Source of the DNA: Rhizoclosmatium globosum
Lineage: Eukaryota; Chytridiomycota; Chytridiomycetes; Chytridiales; Chytriomycetaceae
DNA length: 64,000 nt
Assembly (NCBI GenBank): GCA_002104985.1
Contig: MCGO01000039.1
Coordinates: 310,001-374,000 of the forward strand
Direction: 5' to 3'
The number at the start of each line of letters is the position of its first letter. Within the stretch, counting starts at the first letter, position 1. Positions 34,454 to 46,567 of the stretch are shown here, one piece after another. The notes below the pieces were generated by a model. It was not told the origin of the DNA. It searched no databases and saw only the letters and a program-made list of their open reading frames with translations. The translations under genes were made by a program, and so were the position numbers.

Positions 34454-37247
34454 ATGAGACGGAGTAGAGTAGTGCAGCTATTCATCGCACTATTCTTTGT
34501 TCTTGCGACATTTGAGCTGTTCCATGGTCTTGGTAACAGCGGCATTGAGCATACTCTCCGTCGCAGACTGTGTCACAGAGTCTCACCAACCACTGCAACG
34601 CCCGTCGATCCTACTCGACCACTCTCACTGCTGTTAAATTTACGAGCGGCGGTCGAGCAAAAGGCGGCGCTGCGAAGCCCAGCTGAAAATGTTATGTTTG
34701 AGGCATTGGCGCCGTTGCTTCTTCCGCGGACCCAAACAATGGACCACAATGGCGACTTTGTTTTGCGTGCGCGGCCTGTTAATCTGTCGTTGGTGCATTC
34801 GGAGATTCGGTGGTCGGATGTGGTTGACTTTGACGATGCAGTTCGGAATCAGACTGGCGGGGGTGAGTGTCGACGTCATTTCATTAGCAGCATCTTATTA
34901 TGATATTTGCATAGGGAAGACTGAGTTTGATCGCTCGCTTTACCGTAATAAGCTGGCATACTTTCAAAACTACATCACACGACTGCCAAACTACAATCCA
35001 AATAGAATCAGCAAGAATCAGTTAATATCTGCCGAAAAGATCAATAAAGGCTGGCGTCTTTGGTGGGGGACTCAACTGATATGGAGAATTGGGTGAGTGT
35101 ATTTCATTTCATCCTTCAACCATCGAACCAACTTGATTACTAGTCTCCCCCTGTGAACACCTCTATTACTGATACGCAAATTATAACCATGGATTCCCCT
35201 TACCTATCCTCGTCAACCAAACCATTTCATTCAATCCGTCTTCCTTCATCTTCCAAATCCTTACCTCCTCTTATCCCCTCATCTTCATCAATATCCTGCG
35301 CGTTCCTGGATCCTGATGTACCTCTTCGATATTGTGCCACAAAGAATATTGGCGTAAATGTAACCCTCCTCAAACAACACCTTTCTTCAAAAAAGACATT
35401 TCCGCCTTTTGGGAGTTTTGTCGGGCTTGTAGGAGACACATGGAATGAAGACGCATGGTTTGGAGGCCGTATAATGGGAAATGGTGCTGCTCGTTGGTTG
35501 TTTGATGGCTTAGATGTGTCAACTAGTTCAAAGATTTCTCTAGAATGTGATGCATGGTAGGATACAATTTTCTCTTGAATGATTTTATTGATATGTGCGT
35601 GTGCTACAGGATCGATACTCCACTCTTGATGGTCTCGCGTTGGGACACAGGAAATCCATATCAAGCTCACCAAGATTATATGAACACCTTCGCAGTATAT
35701 GCTGCGTTGAACTTATCAACTGCAACAATACAACCAATTTTACTCGACCACAAAACTCCTGCGGGTCCTTTTGCATCTGCTTGGTCTCATATCTTCACAA
35801 CTTCTGGTCATTTTATCACGTTGCAAGATATCCTCGCAATCATTCCCAACGATAGTAGAACAATATGTTTCGCGGAAAGTATATGGACTGTGCATGGAGG
35901 TATCTCGCCGATGGCAAGATATGGCTCCGTTGAATGGTACACCCCGTTAGAACCACAATTTAATCCACGCATACGAGCTCCATCAACTCTACCACCGCCT
36001 ACACCCGAAGCGCCTTTATTTCTTGCATTTCGTGCATTCATGCAATCTGCTTTCCGTCGTGCTGTATTGGGAATTGTTGATGGCAGTCACGAAGAAGCGC
36101 TCGACCATCAGGGACCACGCGGGCTTCCTGTTCCAAAGAACTTGGCGTTTTTAGAGGAACTTGCTGGAGACGAATTTAAACAAGAAGGAGCTCCAATTAC
36201 AGTGACATATGCGTATCGTCGGGGTGGGAATCGTGATGTGAATAGAAGAGGCGTACTTTGGGAAGGAACTCGTTTTGGGTGGCCAAAAGAAGGAATCTTT
36301 TACGTGGACGAGAAGAATAGCGTTTCTGATGCCGGTGTAGACGTTGAAGCTGCTATCAAAGCTAATGTTAACGACGGTCAGAAAAAACTAAGCCATGAAG
36401 AAGATAAAAAGAAGGAAAGGAAAGAGAAGGAAAAGCATGAGAAGAAGAAAGTGCACAAAGAGGAGAAGCACAAGAAGGAGAGGAAGCCTCATCAGAAGGA
36501 CAAAAATGAGGAACTTCAGCAACCACGAGAGAACAATAATAACGGTTATGACAAGTATGCTGTACAGAATGAAGCCGTGCCAAAAATTCAAAAACGCGAC
36601 GGTAAAATTCTCAAAGTGGCTGTTGACAATGCTGAACAACGAAGTGAACCCAAAGTGGTGACACCTTCCACATCCAAACAACAACTTCCGTCTGAACAAA
36701 TGCAGCTAAAAATGGTTGCGAGAAGGATCATGAACGAAGACGAACTAGTTTCGAGGTTGCGAAAAAAAGTTGAATCATGGATGCCGAAAAAGGAACGTAA
36801 TCGACGAAGCAGAACCTGGCGGAATCCTTTCGCATCTCCTGAACCACTTATACCTGCTGGAACGTATGCTCAATTCCGCGCTGTTGACTTTTCCACATTG
36901 ACTTGGGAGGAACAAGTTGGCATTGCTCAAGGAACTGATTTTTTCATTGGACCGCATGGCGCTGTATTTGCTCATTTACTTTATTTGAGGAGGAGACCTG
37001 TCGCTGGCGTATTGGAGCTAAAGCCAAAGGAGAGAAGTTCAGGGAATTCACAATTTCATAATTTGGCAAAAAAGGTAAATCACTTGGTCTTCCGTACGCC
37101 AGTTCAACTACTAACTTATTGAATCAGCTCGATCATATTTACGGATTTGTGAATACCATGTCGCCTCATATTCCCCATGTCGTCTTATTTAAGATTGACG
37201 ATAAAGTCGAACAGATTTTGGATAAGCTGTACGATGCCGCTGAGTGA
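34454..37247 (+). CDS. GT61 (DUF563) glycosyltransferase, type II membrane, copy A
   Basis: Likely Golgi/ER glycosyltransferase of the family that includes EOGT and beta-1,2-xylosyltransferases; donor and acceptor unknown. Exons 34454-34862, 34915-35092, 35144-35556, 35610-37074 and 37128-37247 give 861 residues if one C is missing in the C-run at about 35146. A short cytoplasmic Arg-rich start and one hydrophobic span (VVQLFIALFFVLATFELF) make a signal anchor. Family motifs: SRWDTGNPYQAHQD, WTVHGGISPMAR and IGPHGAVFAHLLYL. It is the most divergent of the four copies and has a Lys/Glu-rich insertion of about 60 residues (36370-36545) within the catalytic region. The other three copies lie downstream at 39129, 41913 and 44233. 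Confidence 0.82.
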
Positions 37248-37569
37248 TTTTGTCTTGCATACTGCATAGTTATGTTTGTTACAATAGATATAATACGTTC
37301 GTTGATTTATGTTAATTGTATTTGCTTGGATCCAATTTTTCGTTTCATAGGACTGATAATGACCCTGGCACGTGGTGATGTTGTTTGCCAAAGCACGACC
37401 GTTGGTTTTTTATTGGAGGAGAAGGAAAAGGGAACCAATGAGAGGGTGGAAGGAGATTTAAAATTTTATGATTGCAATGTCATTGGATGCCTTACCTCCT
37501 GTCTCCCTCAGCCTACAAAAAGAGCGAAGAGGCATTGAAAAGATCATCAAAGCGTCTAGAACTATCTAA
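37248..37569. other. Intergenic region, promoter side of FTR1-like copy A
   Basis: These 322 bases separate GT61 copy A from the first iron permease. A TTATTGGAGG stretch near 37411 contains ATTGG, an inverted CCAAT box, at a distance from the ATG similar to that in the other permease promoters. I see no gene here. Confidence 0.4.
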
Positions 37570-38820
37570 ATGGCAATTGGATTCTCTTTCCCTGTGTTCT
37601 TCGTCATTCTTCGAGGTTTGCATTCAATCCCTGTTTCTAAGCCCAAACTTGAACATTCGCTTATCTGTCATTATTTATAGAATGTACGGAGGCCGCCATC
37701 ATTGTTTCCATCCTTCTATCGTATGTCAGAAACAATTTCAAGAAGGAAGAGGAGTCTGCGATTCGTAGAGCGTTGAACATTGCTGTGTGGGTGGGAACAG
37801 GCTTGGGACTCTTCTTGTCTCTCGCCATTGGAGGTGTCTTCCTCTATATTCTATTCAGATACACCACTGACTTGTGGTATGTCTCTTCATTTGTTGTATG
37901 GGCTTGGTATTGACCATATATTTTAGGAAGCAAGCTGAGGCTCTCTGGGAAGCTATTTTCATGCTGATTGCATCCGTTGTTATGACCATTATGGCATTTG
38001 CTTTCCTCAAGAGCGATCAGTTGACTTCTCGTTGGGAAAAGAAATTGCATGCAAAGCTTGGAAAGCAGCAAGTTACTACTTCAGAGGCTCAAACTCAAGA
38101 AACTGCTTCTCTGAATGGTTCAGGAAGCTCTCAGAACGCTTTGACGCAGGCTGGACGTTTTGCCAATTTGAAGCAGTCTCTGGTAGAAGGATGGAAGAAT
38201 CCACTCTTCTGGCTTCCATTCTTGACGGTTATTCGTGAAGGTCTTGAAGGAATGGTCTTCTTGGGTGGTGTGAGTTATTTCCATTCATCAGTCATAATTA
38301 TTCTATCTGACATTGCATTTAGTCTGCTCTTTCTGAACCAGCTGGGAACATTCCGCTTGCTGTTCTTGCTGGTCTCCTTGCTGGAGCATTGATTGGATAC
38401 ATCGTTTACAAGGCTGGTAACTCTATGAAGCTCCACACTTTCTTCGTCTCGGCCTCTATTTTCTTGCTTTACATTGCTGCTGGTCTCATTTCCAAGTCAG
38501 TTGGCGAATTCGAAATTGATGCCTGGAACAAGGGGTTGGGTGTCGTAGATTCTGACGATGCGGGATACTACCGAATTGATACCAATGTTTGGCATGTCAA
38601 CTGCTGCAACCCTGAAGATAGGTCTCAATTTGGCTGGCAAATGTTCAGTGCTATTCTTGGATGGACCAACAATGCGACTATTGGAACCATTACCGTGTAC
38701 ATTTTGTTCTGGTTGATCATCGCTGCTGTTCTTGTCTTCTTAAAATTGAAGGACAGAAAGGCCAAGGCTGCTTCCAAGCATGATGCTCCTGTTGAGCCGT
38801 CCGCCGTTCTCAGCCATTAA
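37570..38820 (+). CDS. FTR1: FTR1-type iron permease, copy A
   Basis: High-affinity iron permease of the plasma membrane; in fungi it works with a Fet3-type multicopper oxidase, which is not in the window. Exons 37570-37615, 37681-37876, 37927-38269 and 38323-38820 sum to 360 residues. Two REXXE iron-binding motifs are present: RECTE in the first membrane span, split by intron 1, and REGLE in the fourth. Seven hydrophobic spans are visible. A conserved lumenal loop, DSDDAGYYRIDTNVWHV followed by NCCNPED, precedes the last span. The hydrophilic loop after AFLKSDQLTSRWEKKLH is shorter than in the other copies. It is embedded between GT61 copies A and B rather than with the other permeases. Confidence 0.9.
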
Positions 38821-39128
38821 GAAAATCTTATAACTTTGCCATATATTGTGATAATCAAGAGAAAGTATGTGCTGATGAGAAATCATCTAGGAACACTGAA
38901 TAAAATCAAGTTACTGTATTTGTAAACAATTCTGTGGTGGGATTGTCATCGTATTTCTTGGCGTCACACCACCTCCCCGGCTCTTCACGTCCCTCTCCTA
39001 AAACCTCGACTTTTCAGCCATATACTTGTAATTTCGGACACACGCTGAGAGCACTTCTTGTCGTTCGATACCATAGGTTCACAACTGTTCTTTCTCCACA
39101 GTTTTTGACAGCTTTCCAGCATATCCAC
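38821..39128. other. Intergenic region upstream of GT61 copy B
   Basis: These 308 bases follow the permease stop. The last 190 are open in the frame of GT61 copy B but have no ATG before 39129, so they are probably 5' leader. No other feature is apparent. Confidence 0.35.
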
Positions 39129-41690
39129 ATGAAAGACAAATTACCCAGGACTCCCACCCACAGCTCAAGCTATTTGAACTGCAGCAGTAAAGACTGGGAG
39201 ACCTGCGAACGGGTCCTCGCCACGTCCTCCCTTACCTCACCGAATACTTTGTCCCGCCAACTCCGACCAATCAACTTCATCCCCTATAACAAACGGTATA
39301 AACGCGTCGCAGCATGTATAGCCGCAGCCATGACTACAGCGTTCTTTTTCCTTCTCCTTCGCCTCTATGAACCACAACGACACACATTCGCCAAATCTGC
39401 TAGCGATTTACGCGAAATACCCTCTTTCCAGCTCTGGAGCAAACACATCCAAGCGCAGGAGATAAATCCAGAAGATTTCCACTCTCGGCCGAAACAGCGG
39501 ATCGAAATCTCTCGTCAGCCTTCAAATGATTCCCTACTGGATACAGACAACCCCCTCAGCTACATTCACTACGCGCGCTCAGCCTCAAATCAGCACCAAC
39601 TTTCCAGTCGTTGTGACTACTATAACAATGCAGACTTTATTGTTGACTTCCACGCGTATCCATTCGTTGTTTGTGGCAGTGACACAAAAACTGCCGACAC
39701 ATGGAGGTTTGGATATCTTCAGGACGACGAGAAATCATATCTCCAAAAGCGAAACGCCCTCGCAGGACCCAATATATACCGCGAATCTATTTTCCCTTTG
39801 AGGAGGGAAGTGTCTGATTACCTCGACGCACGTGAAGACCGTCGATTACTGTTTGAAAAGTTGAATGAGGGGAAAATTTTGGGAGATAGCAAGGTTAAAG
39901 AAGCTGATGACCGCATTGATACTATGGGGTCGTCAACATTGCTTTGGCGGAGGAGTAAGCAACCCATCACTCTCAAACGAAAATCAAAAACAGCATCTCA
40001 AATACGGTGTGGCGTTGTTGATGAAAAGATTCCGCAGCGGTATTGCGAGACGCGAAATATTGCGGTGAAGTTGGAAATGGTTCCTCAAGTAAACTCGGAA
40101 AAGGGGCTTGACTTGCTTCCGCCGTTCGGTCTGTTAGAGACCATGTGTCATTTAGATGAAAATTCTTGGTTTGGTCAAGGGTTTGGAGGAGGTGCTGCTG
40201 GCTGGATGTTGGGTTAGTATTACTCATTATCGCAATATGAACTAATTGTAAACAAAGAGGGATTGGAAATCTTACGGCCATCGGAAAATGATGACATCAA
40301 ATGCGATTTATGGTTCGGCGACTTTCTTTTTGTTTGTATCATTACTCACCACACACACCCAAAAAGGCTCGACACACCGCTTTTCTTCATTTCACGTTGG
40401 GATACTACAAACCCGTACCAATTCCACCAAGATGCACTTAATACGTTCCTCGTATACTCTCTCTTCAATCTTTCGACAGCATCGACGCAACCCATTCTTC
40501 TGGATCAACGGAAAGCGGATGGGCCTTATACAGCGGCGTGGTCCCACATATTTACAAACTCGCGGCGCTTAGTGGATATCCGACAATTGTCAGAAGCCGC
40601 CAAAAAGCAGCTACAAGGATGGAAAGGCAAAAGCAGTCCAAACCTATGTCTCAGTCGAGCTATATGGGGAATTCATGGAGGAATCAGTCCCATGGCGCGA
40701 GGTGCTAATAAGCCAAATGAATGCTCAAACGCGCCATTGTCGTTCGCTTTCCGTGAGTTTATGTTGGATCGTGCAAAGTATTGGGCCACAACTACTCGAG
40801 GATTTGGTGGGATTGGTGATGTGATGGGCGGAAATAATAATTGGTTACCTCTTCCTGTTCAAAGCCGAAAGTATGGTGTTTTGTTTGAGGAAAAGGTTCG
40901 GGAAATGGTGGAATCCGCTTTGGGAGAAACGAATGAGAAAGTAAGATTGGAAAAGTTGGAGGCCGCCAATGCTTTATCGACCCGAACGATTGTAGTTACT
41001 TACGCTATCCGTAAGTCAGCTACAAGACATGGTGCACTTGAAGAAAACGGGACATTTGGAACTCAGCTCCATGGAGCTGATGGTGAAGAGCTAAAGCCCC
41101 CGGCAGAGTCTGTAGCAGGAACGGAGCCGACACTGCGACGGCTGGTCGAAAACGAAAAGGATTTAATTTCGAGTATCAAGAGAATCGTGAAAGAGTGGAG
41201 GAAGACTGTGGAAGAAAGTGAGGATGGAAAGACAAGCGTAGAAGTGGAGTTTCGAGCAGTGGACTTTGCGTCCATTAGCTTTGATGATCAAATAGCTATC
41301 GCTCATGGAACGGACTTATTTGTAGGGCCGCATGGTGCTGCATTTGCTTACACTACGTATTTACGACGAATGCCGTTTGCCGGAGTGTTAGAGCTGAAAC
41401 CCCCTGAAAGAGGAATAGGAAATCACCAATTTCAAAATATGGCGAAGCGGTATGGTAACAAGTGAGTGGCTTTTCAAAGAATTGAAGTTGTGATTAATGT
41501 AATGTATAGGTATATGTTTGTTCCAATAGGACATGGAGTGGAATCAAAACATCTCTCAAAAATAACGCGTTCGCTGCGTTTACTATTGACGGCCATTTAC
41601 AAAGCACGACTTGGTGATACCAAGGACATAGTACCCATCGTTGTTGATGACGACGATATGCCAAAGATTTATCGCAACTTTTACAGATAA
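39129..41690 (+). CDS. GT61 (DUF563) glycosyltransferase, type II membrane, copy B
   Basis: Exons 39129-40212, 40258-40312, 40367-41461 and 41510-41690 sum to 804 residues with no break. The first ATG gives a cytoplasmic tail of about 60 residues before one hydrophobic span (VAACIAAAMTTAFFFLLL), longer than in the other copies. The lumenal part has CGVVDEKIPQRYCETRNIA, then LDENSWFGQGFGGGAAGW, SRWDTTNPYQFHQD, WGIHGGISPMARG and VGPHGAAFAYTTYL, all shared with copies C and D. The 54-nt second intron (40313-40366) is in frame and free of stops, so its retention would add 18 residues. The polypeptide end (exon 4) replaces the region that copies C and D use after AKRMGH. Likely Golgi-located; substrates unknown. 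Confidence 0.85.
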
Positions 41691-41912
41691 ACCAATAAAG
41701 TCAACAAATGTTGACCAATAAAATTTTATTGTTGGGCTTGTGTCACAAGCTCTGAAAGATGTGTATTGAGGTTGACGAAAGCTTCGACCGCTTCTTTCGC
41801 CTGATTCTTTCTGTTTCTCATCGTATTCCGACAGGTGTTGTTGTTTTCATCCTTTATGGTAATCCATTTGCCAAGAAAGCGGCAATCTCCTTGTTGACAT
41901 TCTTGGCAGGAA

Positions 41913-44159
41913 ATGCGCATCAAGCTCAAACCCCGCAGAGGACTGACTGTGCTCCTCACAGCCGCCGCACTTGTGTTTATGCTGTCATGGCTGGGATGGT
42001 TGCGGTGGCTGACTCGGAGGGAGGTCAAGGTGGATGGAGTGGATCGTAGCCAAGAACCGGGCCTAGAGAGTGTCCTCGAAGACAGCAAAGACAGCAAAGA
42101 CAGCAAAGGCGCCAACGACCGACTCGCCCGGGCCCTTGTTTCAAACTCCGACTGGGAACCAAGGCATCTCGTCGACTTGCGCGCCAAAGACAAAGTTGAC
42201 TATGGCGAGTGTGGCGCCTGGAACTCGCTCGCCTTCTTTTCTGACGCTGGTCCAATTCTTCACTGCGCCGCCTTGGATTCTCTTGCTTCAAAACTTGTTC
42301 TTGATCCGCAAAGCTCCTACTTGGATAAGATTCGGAAAGTCAGGACGGCAACAAACAACTTGAGGCATTCAAACAACCCAAGAATGTGGAACTTTATCGA
42401 TAGAGAGACTCCACGTCCTCTCGTTGTAAATAACCCAGAACTTTTGACTGAAATCACAAAGCAGAAGCAATATAGATTACTGGAAGATCGTAATCCAACT
42501 CGAATGGAATCAGATGCCTTGTTGAAGTGGTCCAATATGACCACACCAATAATTCTACGCCCTTCAGATTCAAATGCATCGAACACAGCCTCGTCTATTC
42601 AATGTGGAATTATTGATAAAGATATTCCACAACGATACTGCGATGTACGAAATATTGCTCTGAAACTGGATACTTTACCGGTCATTCCTTCAAGCCACAA
42701 AGGACAAGATCTCCCACTTGCATTTGGCGGTCTTGAAGCCTTATGCCACTTGGACGAAAATTCTTGGTTTGGACGTGGTTTTGGTGGAGGTGCAGCTGGT
42801 TGGATGTTTGGTACGTCTTAAAACACACATACACAAAACCTAATTTAAAAAACAACTTAGATGGAATGGAAATCTTGAATCCGAAAGAAACCGAAGAGAT
42901 TAAATGTGATTTGTGGTAAATACTGTTGAACGTAAAATGAACCCTGATTCTTAACTTGACAAACATTTAACAGGCTTGAAACTCCTGTCTTCTTCATTTC
43001 TCGTTGGGATACAACCAACCCATACCAATTCCATCAAGATGCTCTGAACACGTTCATAGTGTATTCGTTGCTCAACCTTACAACGGACACCACAATTCAG
43101 CCCATCTTGCTCGACGCTCGTAACTCTGATGGACCCTACACCGCTGCTTGGTCCCACATATTTACGTCATCTCGTCGTCTTATGGATATTCGTCAACTTT
43201 CAATGGAAGCCCAAACCCAATGGTCACAAACAAATGGCGGTGCCCAGTGGACCAGCGATAAGTCTCCAAATCTGTGCTTCAAAAAAGCTGTCTTTGGAAT
43301 CCACGGCGGTATCAGTCCAATGTCTCGTGATGGAAAAATCCAAAAGAAATGCCGGGACGCTCCTTTATTCACTGCATTTCGTCAGTTCCTTTTAGGAAGG
43401 GCGAGGTTTTGGGCAAGCGTTACAAGTGGAGACGACTTGGATGCTCCGAGCTGGCTACCATTGCCTTCTTCAAATACTGTTGTTGATACGGTGTTAGAAA
43501 AACAAGTTCGTCGACTATACAAAATAGGAAGTCAAAGTTCTTTAGAAAATGCTGAAAGACAAGCGAAATCCACAATTGTCGTAACGTATGCTCTGCGACA
43601 GGCACAAACTTCTCATGGACCACTCTCAGACACAACTATGTTTGGAGAACAGTATCAAGGCGCCTCTGGAAATTCTACTTCTCCACCATACCAATCAATT
43701 AGCGGGAAGGAACCAGAGCTGAAAAGAAAAGTTGAGAACGAAGCGAGTTTGATCAATCGGATACGCAATGTCGTGGATTCATTTCCTTCATCCAAAACAA
43801 CTTGGAAAACTGAAAACTCTCTGAAAATCAAGTTTCGTTCGGTTGACTTTGCTACCTTAAGTTTCAGTGACCAAATTGCAGTAGCACACGGCACGGATTT
43901 GTTTATTGGCCCACACGGAGCAGTCTTTGCTTATCTGTTATACTTGCGGAAACTTCCTTTGGCCGGTGTGTTGGAGTTGAAACCGCCTGAGCGTGGAATG
44001 ACAAACCAGCAATTCCATAACTTGGCGCTCAGGATGGGTCATAGATATGAATATGCAAGCATAGGGAAGTCTGTGAGCGATGATCAAATGGGTGATATTT
44101 TGGGAAAAGTTGAATTGTTGTTGGAGGCTATTGCTAAATCGAGAAATCATTTTCAATAA
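41913..44159 (+). CDS. GT61 (DUF563) glycosyltransferase, type II membrane, copy C
   Basis: Exons 41913-42810, 42861-42915 and 42974-44159 sum to 712 residues. The start MRIKLKPRRG leads straight into a signal anchor (LTVLLTAAALVFMLSWLGW). A stem with a short Asp-Ser-Lys repeat (DSKDSKDSKG) follows. Shared motifs are DIPQRYCDVRNIA, LDENSWFGRGFGGGAAGWM, SRWDTTNPYQFHQD, FGIHGGISPMSRD and IGPHGAVFAYLLYLRK. Unlike copies B and D it has no intron before the last 40 codons, suggesting intron loss in this copy. An AATAAA signal overlaps the stop codon region (CAATAAAG). Closest to copy D by eye. Confidence 0.86.
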
Positions 44160-44232
44160 AGCCCAATTCTTAATACGATTGTGTTTGGGTATTAAGATAT
44201 ATGTTCCATTTTAAGTATGTCAATTAAATGAA

Positions 44233-46541
44233 ATGATTCTCAGATTGTTTGCTTTATTGTTTTGCGCAGTGCCAAGAAACGGCCAAGAAATGGAACAGAA
44301 AAAGAGTGCACAAGCCTCAACACCACCAACAAATCAAATGTTCTCAAAAAAGTCACTCTCACCGATCCTACAACCGTCCTCGCTTCTACTTCCACGACGA
44401 TCAAAGCGAACGATAGGGTTTGTCGCCGTTGTTTGTGTGATAGTGGCCAGTGTCTGGTCTCTGCGACAAGCGACTGTGGCATTCCACAGCCTCGTTAGAG
44501 TCAGTTCAGAAGCTGCGGGCCTACTTTCAACTTGGACTTTGGAGGAAATACCGGCACCTCGCTCTCTGATCGAGGAGGCAGTCAAAGTACCCCACCCGTC
44601 TTCAGCCACCTGCGACGCCTTCACATCCCTCTCCTTCTTCTCCACGGCTCTGCCCATGATTGAGTGTGGGTCATCGCCCTCTCTTGATATCCCCTTGAAG
44701 TTCGAACTTGCAAATACCAGTCGTCTCTCGTTCGCTGCTCTAGTGAAGCAGCTGAAGACTTCACAAAGCTCTGAAGACGCCATTCTACTTAAGCGCTATC
44801 TTGATACAACAAAGCGTGAACAATTGAGTCCATCGCCTCCATCCTCTCGCTCTGCCAATCTTCAGTGGTCCCACAATGGCCCTTCAATCAGTATGAAAGA
44901 AGAATCTTTCGCTTCACAAATCCAATGCGGAACTATTGACAATGATATTCCACAAAGGTATTGCGAGACTCGTAATATTGCTGTGAAGGTGAATCAAGTT
45001 CCTTCTTCAGCACCAAAGAATGTTAAGGGTAATGGGGAGATTTATTTCAAGTTTGGAACAATGGAAGCTTTGTGTCATGTTGATGAGAATACATGGTATG
45101 GAAAAGGATTTGGCGTGGGTGCTGCAGGTGTTTTGAGCAGTAAGTTTCCACTTTGCAAATGTTCTGTAAGATTTCTAATTATAACGTAGAGTCACTGGAG
45201 ATTCGGAGTCCAAGTTCAACGACTGATATTCCCTGTGATATTTGGTATTTGTCATCATTCAGTTCTAAAATTATCTCATAAATTTGTTAAATAGGCTCGA
45301 GACACCAGTCTTTTTCATTTCCCGTTGGGATACCACGAATCCATATCAGTTTCATCAAGATGTCCTCAATACGTTCATGGTGTATTCCCTTCTGAACCTT
45401 ACAACCGATAACTCAATCCAACCCGTTCTGTTGGATCCAAGAAATCCCGATGGACCTTATACGGCTGCATGGTCTCACTATTTTACTTCATCTCGTCGTC
45501 TCATTGATATCCGACAACTTATGGAAACTGCCATGACCAAGTGGAAGCAGGAACACAATAACCAACCGTGGAAGGAGACTCGAAGTCCAAATATTTGTTT
45601 CAAGAAGGCCGTGTTTGGCATTCATGGGGGAATCAGTCCAATGGCCCGCGGAGGCTCGCAGAGGAGTGAGTGTGCCCACTCACCACTATTCAAGGCTTTT
45701 CGGGAGTTCCTGTTGAGTAGAGCACGTTTCTGGGCAAGTAACAATCCGGATAACGAGGAATACGAAAAGAAAGTACCAACTTGGTTGCCTTTGCCGGTCA
45801 AAAGCGCCAAATATGGCACATTGTTTGAACAACGAATTCGTCACAAGTACTGGAAAGCTATGAAAGAGCCCTTCGAGCAACGCAAAGAACAACTTTTGAC
45901 TTTAAAAAGCGAAGCAACAAACACAATTGTAGTCACATATGCAATTCGTAAATCTGAAACACCACACGGACCTTCTCCCATCGGTTCTATCTTCGGTTTA
46001 CAACTCCAAGGTCCAGAAGGTACAAATACAAATCCTCCCATTCAAGCGACAAACGGAGCTGAGCCAGCGTTGTTCCGCAAGGTCAACAATGAGGTTGAAC
46101 TCATTCAGCGTATTCAAAATACAGTGAATCGATGGGCCTCACCATTACTTTTGTCATCACGAAATGTCGAATTCCGTGCCATTGACTTCGCGACCCTCAG
46201 CTTTGATGACCAAATTGCAATTGCTCAGGGTACAGATGTATTTATCGGACCTCACGGGGCTGTGTTCGCCTATTTGATGTATTTAAGGAAGATGCCTGTG
46301 GCGGGAGTCGTTGAATTGAAGCCTCCTGAAAGAGGATATGCAAATCAACAGTTTCACAATATGGCAAAAAGAATGGGTCATGTGTAAGTTGGTTTCACTT
46401 TTTTTCTTCTGAGCATTACTAATACTTTTCCTAAGGTATGATGATTCTCCGATTGGTTCCGCTGTTTCAGAGAAACAAATGGATATGATGGAGCAATCTC
46501 TGAGGAGAGTGCTGGATTTAGTCTTCAATGCACGTCAATAA
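44233..46541 (+). CDS. GT61 (DUF563) glycosyltransferase, type II membrane, copy D
   Basis: Exons 44233-45139, 45190-45244, 45295-46383 and 46436-46541 sum to 718 residues. The ATG at 44233 begins with a hydrophobic stretch (LRLFALLFCAV) only 74 bases after the stop of copy C. A second ATG at 44290 would leave the typical type II layout with one span (IGFVAVVCVIVASVW), and I cannot decide between them. Lumenal motifs are NDIPQRYCETRNIA, DENTWYGKGFGVGAAG, SRWDTTNPYQFHQD, FGIHGGISPMARGG and IGPHGAVFAYLMYLRK. The enzyme is probably Golgi-located. The very short spacing and shared intron 1 and 2 phases with B and C show serial tandem duplication. Confidence 0.86.
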
Positions 46542-46567
46542 ATTTACTCATATATTGGAAATACACA

